Source: an uncultured Pseudomonadota bacterium
Lineage (GTDB): Bacteria; Pseudomonadota; Gammaproteobacteria; Burkholderiales; Rhodocyclaceae
Assembly (NCBI GenBank): GCA_946479855.1
Contig: CAMLHL010000047.1
Location: 1-23,320, forward strand
Reading direction: 5' to 3'
DNA: 23,320 bases
Of this stretch, positions 1 through 7,533 are shown piece by piece. Below the pieces are notes generated by a model. That model searched no databases, had not been told where the DNA came from, and worked only from the letters and a program-made list of their open reading frames with translations. A program made the translations under genes and the position numbers. How positions within the stretch are numbered: the first letter of the stretch is position 1; every line of letters begins with the position of its first letter.

Positions 1-791
1 TCGGCTTCATGCACGGCGTGATGAACACCGACAACATGTCCATCCTCGGCCTGACCCTCGATTACGGCCCCTTCGGTTTCATGGAATCATTCGATGCTGG
101 CCATATCTGCAACCACTCTGATGCCCACGGGCGCTACACCTATCGCAATCAGCCGGCGATCGCCCAATGGAACCTCTACTGTCTGGCCGACGCCTTCCTG
201 CCCTTGTTGAAAGACCCGGCGATGGCCCGGGCGGCGGTGGACGAGACTTACGGCCCTGCCTTCGAAGGCCGTTTCGAACAGCTGTTCCGCGCCAAGCTCG
301 GCCTGCGCGAGGCACTGCCGGAAGATGTCGATTTCATTGGCGAGACCTTTGGTTTTCTGCAGCAGCACCGGCCGGACTTCACGAGCTTCTTCCGGACCCT
401 CTCCCGGCTGAATGCTACGCCTACGGCAGCAACGGCCGGCCCCGGGGATGAGCGGGCAAATCAGGCAAAAATGGATGCCCCGTTTCGCGATCTCTTCATC
501 GATCGTAGCGCCTGCGATGCCTGGCTCGACGCCTGGCGCGCCCGGCTGGCCCGGACACCGTGGGCCGACGACGAACGGCAGGCCGCGATGCAGGCGGTCA
601 ATCCCAAGTACGTGCTGCGCAACTGGCTGGCCGAAGTGGCGATCCGCAAGGCCAAGGAGAAGGATTTTTCCGAAGTGCAACGCCTGCTGAGCTGCCTGCG
701 CCGGCCCTACGATGAACAGCCGGAGTTTGCCGATTACGCGGCCTTGCCGCCCGACTGGGCGAGCGGCCTGGAAGTCAGCTGTTCGAGCTGA
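1..791 (+). CDS. selO: Protein adenylyltransferase SelO (YdiU), 3' part
   Basis: This is the C-terminal part of SelO, a pseudokinase-fold enzyme that transfers AMP from ATP to Ser/Thr/Tyr of target proteins and is linked to oxidative stress. The 5' end lies outside the window; the first whole codon is at 3 and the frame is open to the edge. The visible part starts in the active site: [16 protein letters not shown] followed by LDYGPFGF. By family knowledge the Asp of TDN is the catalytic base, and that Asn plus the Asp of LDYG bind Mg; all are present with the usual 9-residue spacing. The protein ends in VSCSS, the typical SelO tail in which animal orthologues carry selenocysteine; here it is an ordinary Cys codon. 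The stop overlaps the convergent kinase gene by 17 bases. Confidence 0.95.
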   Translation, partial: GFMHGVMNTDNMSILGLTLDYGPFGFMESFDAGHICNHSDAHGRYTYRNQPAIAQWNLYCLADAFLPLLKDPAMARAAVDETYGPAFEGRFEQLFRAKLGLREALPEDVDFIGETFGFLQQHRPDFTSFFRTLSRLNATPTAATAGPGDERANQAKMDAPFRDLFIDRSACDAWLDAWRARLARTPWADDERQAAMQAVNPKYVLRNWLAEVAIRKAKEKDFSEVQRLLSCLRRPYDEQPEFADYAALPPDWASGLEVSCSS

Positions 792-2757
792 GCGCCATCG
801 GCTGGCCTTGCCGCAGCCAGTGCAGCATCATGCTGAACAGATTGTCGGGATCGACCGGTTTGGCGATGAAATCGTTCATGCCGGCGTCGAGGCACTGGGT
901 ACGGTCTTCGGCAAAGGCATTGGCGGTCATGGCGATGATCGGCACGTCGGCGTAACAGCCAATCCCGCGGATGGCCTGGGTGGCGCCGATGCCGTCCAGT
1001 TCGGGCATCTGCATGTCCATCAGGATCAGGTCATAGCGGCGTTTGAGCGCCATTTCCAGCGCTTTTGCCCCGTCCGGTGCAATGTCGACATTCAGTCCCA
1101 GGGTTTCGCGCAGCAGTTCGAGCGAGACTTCCTGATTGACCCAGTCGTCTTCGGCGACCAGGACGTAAATATCGGCAAACTCAGTGCGCAAGACGCTTTC
1201 GGCTGCGGCCCCCGACTGCCGGGCATCGAGTTGCGGGGTGACCAGCGCCTCGGCGCGCCCGAGACGGATGGCGAAGGAAAAGACGCTGCCGCCGCCAGGC
1301 GTGCTGACGACGTCGATTTCGCCACCCATCAGGCGTACCAGGCGCTGGCAAATCGGCAGGCCAAGCCCGGTGCCGCCAAATTTTCGGGTCGTCGAACCGT
1401 CGGCTTGTTCGAAGGGATTGAAAATACGTTCGATCGCTTCCGGCGCGATGCCGATACCGGTGTCCCGGACCGCCAATTCCAGCCTGACGGACGTGCCGTC
1501 ATGGTCGAGCAGCCGGGCGACGACACGTACTTCGCCGCGCTCGGTAAATTTGATCGCATTGCCGGCCAGATTGAGCAGCACCTGCTGCAGGCGTAGCGGA
1601 TCGCCGAGCAGGCGCATGTTCTCGAGTTGCCGGTCGATATCGACCGTGAAGTGCAGACGGGCCGACTCGGCGCGCGGCGTCAGCAGGCTGGTCAGTTCGT
1701 CGAGCAGGGTGGGCAGCGCAAAGGCGGTCTGCTCCAGGGTCATACGCTCGGCATCGATTTTCGACAGGTCGAGAATGTCGTTGAGCAACTGCAACAGGTG
1801 GCTGGCGGCATTGTCGATCTTGGCCAGTTTGTCCATCTGGGACGGATCGGCATTGTGGCGCCTGAGCATGTAGGTCATGCCGATGATGGCATTCATCGGC
1901 GTGCGCAGCTCGTGGCTCATGTTCGACAAAAAGGTGCTCTTGGCGCGGCTGGCGGCTTCGGCTTCCTCCTTGGCCACCGAAAGCGCCTGGGTTCGCTCTT
2001 GGACGGTATCCTCCAGGTGATTGCGCTGATCGGCCAGTTGCCGGTCGCGCACGGCGATCTCGGTGAGCATGGTATTGAAGGCTTCGCCGAGGCGACCGAT
2101 CTCGTCGTCCGAGTAGATCCGGGCGTGGCGGGAATAATCTTTCGATTCGGCGACGTATTGCGCCGTCTTGGTCAGCGAGCCGAGAGCCGCCAGAATTGAC
2201 GCCAGCATCTGGCGGCCAATTGCGAAAGCAATGACGAAGGAGACGGTCAGCGCCAGCAGGGAAAGGGCCAGATTCCAGAGAATCGTCCGCCAGACCGCAT
2301 CCAGGCTGGCCGTGATCGAAACGGTGCCGACGACGCCGACGCCGTCGGCCGAGCGGATCGGCACGGCAACGGTGACATTCGACCAATCGGCATAGGTCGC
2401 CCGCTCGTGATGCGGCTGGTCGCCCAGCGCCACCTGGGCCGGCAACTGGCGGTCGGCTGCATTGAAGTGATAGTGGAAATCCGAACCGAGCCCGAGCAGG
2501 CGGACGGAGACCACGTCGGGGTGTTCGCCGAAGGAACTGAGCAGTTGCTTGGCGCCTTTGATGTCGTTGAACTCGACCACGGCCGAGGCGTTGAAGGCAA
2601 CCACGTCGGCCATGGCGAACAGCTCGGTGGTTTTCGCCTGCCGCCGCTGTTCGATTTCGCGTACCGAAAAAATCAGGAAGGAAAGCAGAAGGCCAATACC
2701 CAGCGAAGCGGCAATGGCCAGGGCGATTTTCCTCCGGATTGTGTGGCCAGTACTCAA
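775..2757 (-). CDS. Hybrid sensor histidine kinase (CHASE8-like, HAMP, HisKA, HATPase, REC)
   Basis: This is a membrane two-component kinase of unknown signal. With the start used here (TTG at 2757, 660 aa) it has a membrane segment near 11-31, an extracytoplasmic region with a CHASE8-like pattern ([16 protein letters not shown]), and a second membrane segment near 160-182. HAMP, a short coiled coil, and HisKA with H282 in [12 protein letters not shown] follow. The ATPase domain has DTGIGI and GGTGLGL, and a C-terminal receiver has D581 in [13 protein letters not shown] plus the conserved Lys in AKPVD. An upstream in-frame GTG at 2775 would add six residues but has no ribosome site. The TTG has GGAGG five bases upstream, so I prefer it. 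No separate response regulator or Hpt gene lies nearby, so its partner is unknown. The 3' end overlaps selO by 17 bases on the opposite strand. Confidence 0.93.
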   Translation of the reverse strand: MSTGHTIRRKIALAIAASLGIGLLLSFLIFSVREIEQRRQAKTTELFAMADVVAFNASAVVEFNDIKGAKQLLSSFGEHPDVVSVRLLGLGSDFHYHFNAADRQLPAQVALGDQPHHERATYADWSNVTVAVPIRSADGVGVVGTVSITASLDAVWRTILWNLALSLLALTVSFVIAFAIGRQMLASILAALGSLTKTAQYVAESKDYSRHARIYSDDEIGRLGEAFNTMLTEIAVRDRQLADQRNHLEDTVQERTQALSVAKEEAEAASRAKSTFLSNMSHELRTPMNAIIGMTYMLRRHNADPSQMDKLAKIDNAASHLLQLLNDILDLSKIDAERMTLEQTAFALPTLLDELTSLLTPRAESARLHFTVDIDRQLENMRLLGDPLRLQQVLLNLAGNAIKFTERGEVRVVARLLDHDGTSVRLELAVRDTGIGIAPEAIERIFNPFEQADGSTTRKFGGTGLGLPICQRLVRLMGGEIDVVSTPGGGSVFSFAIRLGRAEALVTPQLDARQSGAAAESVLRTEFADIYVLVAEDDWVNQEVSLELLRETLGLNVDIAPDGAKALEMALKRRYDLILMDMQMPELDGIGATQAIRGIGCYADVPIIAMTANAFAEDRTQCLDAGMNDFIAKPVDPDNLFSMMLHWLRQGQPMALSSNS

Positions 2758-2809
2758 CGCTCCCTCCGATGACACACCGGATAAACCAGCACATCGTTAT
2801 TGTCGGAAG

Positions 2810-2815
2810 ATTGTA
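2810..2815 (-). promoter_or_regulatory. Possible -10 element for the histidine kinase gene
   Basis: Read on the minus strand the hexamer is TACAAT, five of six matches to the sigma-70 -10 consensus. Transcription would start near 2803, giving a leader of roughly 45 bases to the TTG start. No good -35 is visible at the right distance, so this is tentative. Confidence 0.3.
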
Positions 2816-2873
2816 CCTGAGCCGTCAGCGGATGGCGGGCCTTGGGCCGTGGCCAGCCCTTAGTTCGGGCGCA

Positions 2874-2912
2874 AGAAAAAAGCCGGCAAGGGCCATCGCC
2901 CCTGCCGGCTTT
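2874..2912 (-). terminator. Rho-independent terminator after the Tim44-like gene
   Basis: On the minus strand AAAGCCGGCAGGGG (2912-2899), a 6-nt loop, and a complementary arm (2892-2879) form a 14-bp stem with one mismatch. The stem runs into a T run (plus-strand A run 2876-2881). It lies 17 bases after the stop of the minus-strand gene that ends at 2929 and separates that gene from the kinase downstream. Confidence 0.85.
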
Positions 2913-2928
2913 GTCCAGGCGTCGAGTT

Positions 2929-3804
2929 TTACTGGACTTGCTGGATGCCGGCCAGAACCCAGCCGCGGCTGTTGTCGGCCGGCTTGGTCATGTGCCAGAT
3001 TTCGTCGAGCGCCACGCTTGCCGCATCCTTCTCCTCGCGGACCAGGCCGGTAAAGTGAACGCTGACGATGTAACGGCCGCTTTCCTCGGTGACATCGAGC
3101 ACCTCGGCATCAAGCTGGACGACATCGGTTTCCTGCTTGGCGTTGCCCCGTTCGGCCATGCCCATCTTGACCTCGGCGAACATTTCCGGCGAAGTGAATT
3201 CGCGGATGTCATCAAGGTTGCCGGCATCGTTGGCAGCCTGCAGGCGGATGAAATTGACCTTGGCGTTACGGACGAAAGCATCAACATCGAAACCGGCCGG
3301 AATGTTGCCGCTACCGCCAGACGCAATCGGCGAGGCTGCACGGTTGCTGCCCCCGGCGGGAATGAATTCCGCCTCGCGCGGCGCCGGGTTGCCGTAAGCG
3401 TGGCTGGCTCCGGCGTACTGCATGCCGCCCGGGTGGGCGGCCGCCTTCTTGCGCAGGAAGTAGCCGATGACGCCGATCACGACCATGGCCAGCAGGGCGA
3501 TCATCATGAAGTTGGCCAGGCCTTCGCCAAAGCCGAAATGCGAAGCCAGTGCGGCCAGGCCCAGGCCGGCGGCCAGTCCGGCCAGCGGCCCCATCCATGA
3601 ACGTTTGGGTTGCGCTTGCGGAGCGGCGGTCGGTGCGGTTGGCTGCGTCTGGGTCGGGGCGGCGGTGGTACTCTTGCTCGGCGCAACCGACTGGCGCTGC
3701 ATGCCGGACGAGGTGCCGCCACCGAGGCGTTTGGCTTCGGCATCGCCGATCTGCAGCGTGAAGCCGAGGATCAGGGCCGCAGCCATCAAGGCGAAATTCT
3801 TCAT
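2929..3804 (-). CDS. Tim44-like domain protein, secreted or membrane-anchored
   Basis: The 291-residue protein has a Sec-type signal at 1-22 (cleavage near DAEA/K), then the glycine-rich start KRLGGGTSSGMQR seen in bacterial Tim44-like proteins. A low-complexity Thr/Pro/Gln/Ala linker (about 40-65), a hydrophobic stretch likely to hold one or two membrane segments (about 68-112), and a C-terminal Tim44/NTF2-like domain (about 165-291) follow. The bacterial family has no firm function; a role at the cell envelope is inferred from topology. I start it at the ATG at 3804 because GGAGAC lies just upstream; an ATG at 3816 would add four residues and has no ribosome site. It is monocistronic, bounded by its terminator downstream and a roughly 100-base gap upstream. 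Confidence 0.88.
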   Translation of the reverse strand: MKNFALMAAALILGFTLQIGDAEAKRLGGGTSSGMQRQSVAPSKSTTAAPTQTQPTAPTAAPQAQPKRSWMGPLAGLAAGLGLAALASHFGFGEGLANFMMIALLAMVVIGVIGYFLRKKAAAHPGGMQYAGASHAYGNPAPREAEFIPAGGSNRAASPIASGGSGNIPAGFDVDAFVRNAKVNFIRLQAANDAGNLDDIREFTSPEMFAEVKMGMAERGNAKQETDVVQLDAEVLDVTEESGRYIVSVHFTGLVREEKDAASVALDEIWHMTKPADNSRGWVLAGIQQVQ

Positions 3805-3904
3805 GCTTGTCTCCATGGGGGAAAGTTACAGGGCGTAGTGTACCCGCTTCCGTTTGCTGAAAAATTACGTCTTTCCTGCGTCAATGTCCGTAAAAACCGA
3901 AGAT

Positions 3905-5188
3905 TCAGGGGGCCTGGAAAAGTCTGGCCACCGCCTCCGGATTGGCCGGAAAGTAGAAATGAACGTAGGAGGCGGTCAGCCGCCCCTGCCGGTAGATCGC
4001 CTCGCCGTCGCGGCCCTCGGCAGTTTGGGTGCGGCTCAGCGGAGCGAGCGGCGTCTCGCTCTGCGAGTAATGGAAGGTATGGCCGGCCAGCCGGCCTTCC
4101 GGCAATTCGGCGAACTGCGTGCCGAGCGCCACCAGCCGCTTTTGCATCAGCGAGCGGCCGGGCAGCAGGCCGCCGAAGCGATGGCTGGTGCCGGCCTGGT
4201 CAACAATCGCCTCGAACAGGCTCATCATGCCGCCGCATTCGGCGAGTAGTGGCTTGCCGGCCGCAACGTGGGCATTCAGCGCCGCCCATAGATCGCTACG
4301 GCGACTGAGTGGCGCGGCGTGCAGTTCGGGATAGCCGCCAGGCAGCCAGAGGGCGTCGCATTCGGGCAGCGCCTCGCCGGCCAGCGGCGAGAAAAAGCAA
4401 AGTTCGGCGCCGAGCGCCGTCAGTGTTTCCAGATTGGCCGGGTAGATGAAGGCGTAGGCCGCATCGCGGGCGATGGCGATACGCTTGCCGGCAAGCCGGG
4501 GTTCGATTTCCGGGGCGGGAAATGTTTCGAAATTGACTGCTTGGGGGAGGTCGACCGTGGCGCTGTCCGCCAGGGCATCGGCCAGCTTGTCGAGGCGGGC
4601 TTCGAGGTCACCGATTTCCGCCGCCTGGAGAAGGCCGAGGTGGCGTTCGGGCAGGCTTTCAGTGGACCGTGGCAGGGCGCCGAACCAGCCCATGCCAGCC
4701 GGCAGACTGGCGTGCAGCATGGCGGTGTGGCCGGCGCTGCCGACCCGGTTGGCGAGGACGCCGGCAAAGGGCAACGCGGGCCGGTAGGTGGCGAGGCCGT
4801 GGGCGACGGCGCCGAATGTCTGGGCCATCGCCCCGGCATCGATCAGGGCCATGACCGGGATGGCAAAACGTTGGGCGAGATCGGCGGCGGAAGGACTGCC
4901 ATCGAACAGGCCCATGACGCCCTCGATCAGGATCAGGTCGGACTCCGCGGCGGCCCGCGCCAGGCGCCAGCGGGCATCAGCCTCGCCGCACATGCCGAGG
5001 TCGAGGTTCTGGCACGGTCGACCGCTGGCCACGGCATGAATCTGCGGATCGAGGAAATCCGGCCCGCACTTGAAGACGGTGACGCGCCGGCCTTGCCGCG
5101 TGTGCAGCCGGGCCAGAGCAGCGGTGACGGTGGTCTTGCCCTGGCCGGAAGCGGGGGCGGCGACGAGCAGCGCTGGACAGGCCGGCAT
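3905..5188 (-). CDS. cbiA/cobB: Cobyrinate (or hydrogenobyrinate) a,c-diamide synthase
   Basis: The enzyme uses glutamine and ATP to amidate the a and c carboxylates of (hydrogeno)cobyrinate in cobalamin synthesis. The 427-residue protein has an N-terminal dethiobiotin-synthetase-like ATPase with a P-loop (ASGQGKTT, 13-20) and the motif FKCGPDFLDP. Its C-terminal class I glutamine amidotransferase domain has the nucleophile C318 in LAECGGMM, a typical length and order for the family. Whether the substrate is the cobalt-containing (CbiA) or cobalt-free (CobB) acid cannot be told from the sequence. Its ATG shares one base with the cobO stop (TGATG), so translation is probably coupled. It is the last gene of the riboswitch-controlled run; I see no clear hairpin terminator after it. 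Confidence 0.94.
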   Translation of the reverse strand: MPACPALLVAAPASGQGKTTVTAALARLHTRQGRRVTVFKCGPDFLDPQIHAVASGRPCQNLDLGMCGEADARWRLARAAAESDLILIEGVMGLFDGSPSAADLAQRFAIPVMALIDAGAMAQTFGAVAHGLATYRPALPFAGVLANRVGSAGHTAMLHASLPAGMGWFGALPRSTESLPERHLGLLQAAEIGDLEARLDKLADALADSATVDLPQAVNFETFPAPEIEPRLAGKRIAIARDAAYAFIYPANLETLTALGAELCFFSPLAGEALPECDALWLPGGYPELHAAPLSRRSDLWAALNAHVAAGKPLLAECGGMMSLFEAIVDQAGTSHRFGGLLPGRSLMQKRLVALGTQFAELPEGRLAGHTFHYSQSETPLAPLSRTQTAEGRDGEAIYRQGRLTASYVHFYFPANPEAVARLFQAP

Positions 5189-5778
5189 CAGAATTCGAGT
5201 CCGGGCATCGCCTGGACGCCACTCTGGAAGGCATGTTTTTCCATGCCGATGTCGCTGACCGTATCGGCAGCATCGCGCAGCGCCTGCGGTGCGGCGCGGC
5301 CGGTGATGATGACGTGCTGCATCGGCGGGCGGGTGAGCAGCTTGGCGATGACGATATCGAGGTCGAGCCAGCCGTATTTAAAGGCGTAGGTCATTTCGTC
5401 GAGCACGACGAGACCGATTTCCGGATTGCCCAGGTGGTCGCAGGCGACTTCCCAGGCCGCATGGGCTGCCCGGGCATCGCGCTCCTTGTCCTGAGTTTCC
5501 CAGGTGAAGCCTTCGCCACCGACATGCCAGCTGACGTCGGGCTGCCGACGGAAGAAGGCCTCCTCGCCGGTGTCCGAGCGGCCCTTGACGAATTGGACGA
5601 CGCCAACCTTCAGGCCGTGGCCGAGGGCGCGGGCAACGACGCCGAAAGCGGCGCTCGACTTGCCCTTGCCGTTGCCGGTGTTGATGACCAGGACGCCGCG
5701 TGCTTCCTGCGCCGCCATGATCTGGCTGTCGATGACAGCCTTTTTCTTTTGCATCCGTTCTTGGTGGGTAATGGTCAT
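5188..5778 (-). CDS. cobO: Corrinoid adenosyltransferase, CobA/CobO/BtuR family
   Basis: It transfers the 5'-deoxyadenosyl group of ATP to cob(I)alamin or cob(I)yrinate a,c-diamide, making the coenzyme form. The 196-residue length is typical. The P-loop GNGKGKSS is at 35-42, followed by AAFGVVARALGHG, VQFVKG, and VVLDEMTYAFKYGWLD. The C-terminus QAMPGLEF is characteristic of the BtuR/CobO family rather than PduO or EutT. It lies 5 bases after btuD and overlaps the following a,c-diamide synthase by one base. The placement suggests that imported corrinoids are adenosylated at once and incomplete ones are fed into amidation. Confidence 0.95.
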   Translation of the reverse strand: MTITHQERMQKKKAVIDSQIMAAQEARGVLVINTGNGKGKSSAAFGVVARALGHGLKVGVVQFVKGRSDTGEEAFFRRQPDVSWHVGGEGFTWETQDKERDARAAHAAWEVACDHLGNPEIGLVVLDEMTYAFKYGWLDLDIVIAKLLTRPPMQHVIITGRAAPQALRDAADTVSDIGMEKHAFQSGVQAMPGLEF

Positions 5779-5783
5779 GATTT

Positions 5784-6557
5784 CTATTCCGGAATGAAGC
5801 AGCGATAGCCGGCGTCTTCCAGCTGACGCAAGCCATAGCCGTAGAGTTCGGACAGCGTATTTGCCGTCAGAATGGTGTCGACCGCAGCAATCTCGGTGCG
5901 GCCGTCGCCGAAGACGAGCAGGGCGCGGTCACAGAAGCGGTGGGCCAGTGCCGGATCGTGGAGCACCATGATGACCCCGGCGCCACAGTCGTGCGCTGCG
6001 CCGGCGAATAGTTCGAGCACCGCCATCTGGTGGTTGAGGTCGAGGTGCGCCAGCGGCTCGTCGAGCAGGTAGAGCGGTGCCGCCTGGGTCAGCAGCGTGG
6101 CAATCGCCAGGCGCTGGCGTTCGCCGCCGGACAGGGTGTGAATCTGCCGGCTGGCCATGCCCTCGAGGCCAACGGCCTGGAGGGCGCTTTTTGCCAGTTC
6201 GGCGTCTTGGGTGGTTTCCCAGTCCCAGCGCCCGAGGTGCGGATGGCGGCCGGTCAGTGCCGTTTCCAACACTGTCGAGCCGAAGGGGTCGGACTGGAAC
6301 TGCCCCAGCCAGGCCCGATGCAGCGCGGCCTGGCGCGGTGGCAGCTGGCCGGCATCCGTGTCCGCGAACAATACCTGGCCGGCGGCCGGCGGGCGCAGGC
6401 CGGCCAGGGTCGACAGCAGCGTGGACTTGCCGGCACCGTTACGGCCCAGGATGGCGATGGACTCACCGGGGCGGATGCTCAGGTCGAGGCAATCGACGAC
6501 TGTCTTGCCGCCGATGTCGACGCGCAATTGGCGGGTTTCGAGCAGCGCCTGATTCAT
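5784..6557 (-). CDS. btuD: Corrinoid ABC transporter ATP-binding protein
   Basis: This is the ATPase of a FecCD/BtuC-type importer. The 257-residue protein has Walker A GRNGAGKST (38-46), the signature LSGGERQR from 142, Walker B LYLLDEP (D166, E167) and the switch His H200 in MVLHDPALA. The reading frame is open well upstream (to 6968), but that part is the shadow of btuC. The start at 6557 gives the canonical FecE/BtuD beginning and an ATGA overlap with the btuC stop. The B12 role comes from the riboswitch, btuB and cobO around it; by sequence alone it could also be a siderophore ATPase. Confidence 0.92.
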   Translation of the reverse strand: MNQALLETRQLRVDIGGKTVVDCLDLSIRPGESIAILGRNGAGKSTLLSTLAGLRPPAAGQVLFADTDAGQLPPRQAALHRAWLGQFQSDPFGSTVLETALTGRHPHLGRWDWETTQDAELAKSALQAVGLEGMASRQIHTLSGGERQRLAIATLLTQAAPLYLLDEPLAHLDLNHQMAVLELFAGAAHDCGAGVIMVLHDPALAHRFCDRALLVFGDGRTEIAAVDTILTANTLSELYGYGLRQLEDAGYRCFIPE

Positions 6558-7531
6558 TTTGGCTGCCGTGAGAGCAGAAACAGGAAGACCGGGACACCGA
6601 TCAGCGCCGTCAGCACCCCGACCGGTAGCTGCTGCGGCGCAACCAGGGTTCGTGCCAGCGTGTCGGCGAGGACCAGCAGCGAACCGCCGGCCAGCGCCGC
6701 GGCGGGCAGCAGCAGGCGCTGGTCGTTGCCGGTGGCCAGGCGGACCAGGTGCGGAATGATCAGGCCGACGAAGCCGATCGAGCCGGCCGTGGTGACCGAG
6801 GCGGCGGTGGCCAGAGAAGCGAGCAGATAAATCGCGTAACGCAGCCGGGTGACCGAGACGCCCAGCGCCTGGGCCTGCATCAGGCCGCGCGACAACAGAT
6901 TCAGTTCGCGGGCAAAGGGCATGGTGAGCAGCAGGGCGACGCCCAGGGCGAGCAGGGCGGGCCACCACTGACCGGCCTGCCCGAGATCGCCCATCAACCA
7001 GAACAGCATGCCGCGCAGCTTGCTTTCTTCAGCGATGGTCAGCATCAGCGCGACCAGCGCGCCGCAGCCGGCGGCGACGATGACGCCGGTCAGCAGCAGG
7101 CGGGTCTGCGTCCAGCTACCGTCGCCGTGGGCCAACCCGAAAACCAGCAGCATGGCCCCGAAGGCACCGGTAAAGGCGAGGCTGTCGACGCCGAGGACCG
7201 AGCAGCCGAGCAGCATCCCGAACATCGCCCCGACTCCGGCGCCGCCGGAGATTCCGAGCACGTAAGGATCGGCCAGCGGATTGCGCAGCAGCACCTGCAT
7301 CAGCGCCCCGGCCAGGGCGAGCAGGCCGCCGCAGGCAAAGCCGGTGAGGGCCCGCGGCAGGCGCAGTTCGATGACGATATCGGCGCCCGGTACATCCCTG
7401 CCGAGCAATCCAGCCAGGATGCTGGCCGGAGGAACCTGCATGCTGCCCGCCGTCAGCGCCAGCCCGATGCTGAGCAGGGCCAACAGGCTCAGGCCAAGCA
7501 GGATCAGGAAAGCGCGACGGCGGGTGGGCAT
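6554..7531 (-). CDS. btuC: Corrinoid ABC transporter permease (FecCD family)
   Basis: The 325-residue, very hydrophobic protein should form about ten transmembrane helices of the inner-membrane channel. Family motifs are present: RLPRALTGFACGG, ALMQVLLRNPLADPYVLG, and near the C-terminus GSIGFVGLIIPHLVR, which contains the EAA-like loop that docks on the ATPase. The start at 7531 lies two bases after the btuB stop. It shares four bases with btuD. No periplasmic binding protein gene (btuF) is adjacent, although the type II importer needs one. Confidence 0.93.
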   Translation of the reverse strand: MPTRRRAFLILLGLSLLALLSIGLALTAGSMQVPPASILAGLLGRDVPGADIVIELRLPRALTGFACGGLLALAGALMQVLLRNPLADPYVLGISGGAGVGAMFGMLLGCSVLGVDSLAFTGAFGAMLLVFGLAHGDGSWTQTRLLLTGVIVAAGCGALVALMLTIAEESKLRGMLFWLMGDLGQAGQWWPALLALGVALLLTMPFARELNLLSRGLMQAQALGVSVTRLRYAIYLLASLATAASVTTAGSIGFVGLIIPHLVRLATGNDQRLLLPAAALAGGSLLVLADTLARTLVAPQQLPVGVLTALIGVPVFLFLLSRQPK

Positions 7532-7533
7532 AA

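Noticed and set aside
712..1596. 294-codon plus-strand open frame inside the kinase region
   Set aside because: It is the reverse shadow of the HATPase and REC coding sequence; the kinase motifs on the minus strand are unmistakable.
6558..6968. Upstream extension of the btuD reading frame
   Set aside because: The added part has no ATPase sequence, overlaps conserved btuC coding sequence and lacks a ribosome site; btuD fits the family from 6557.
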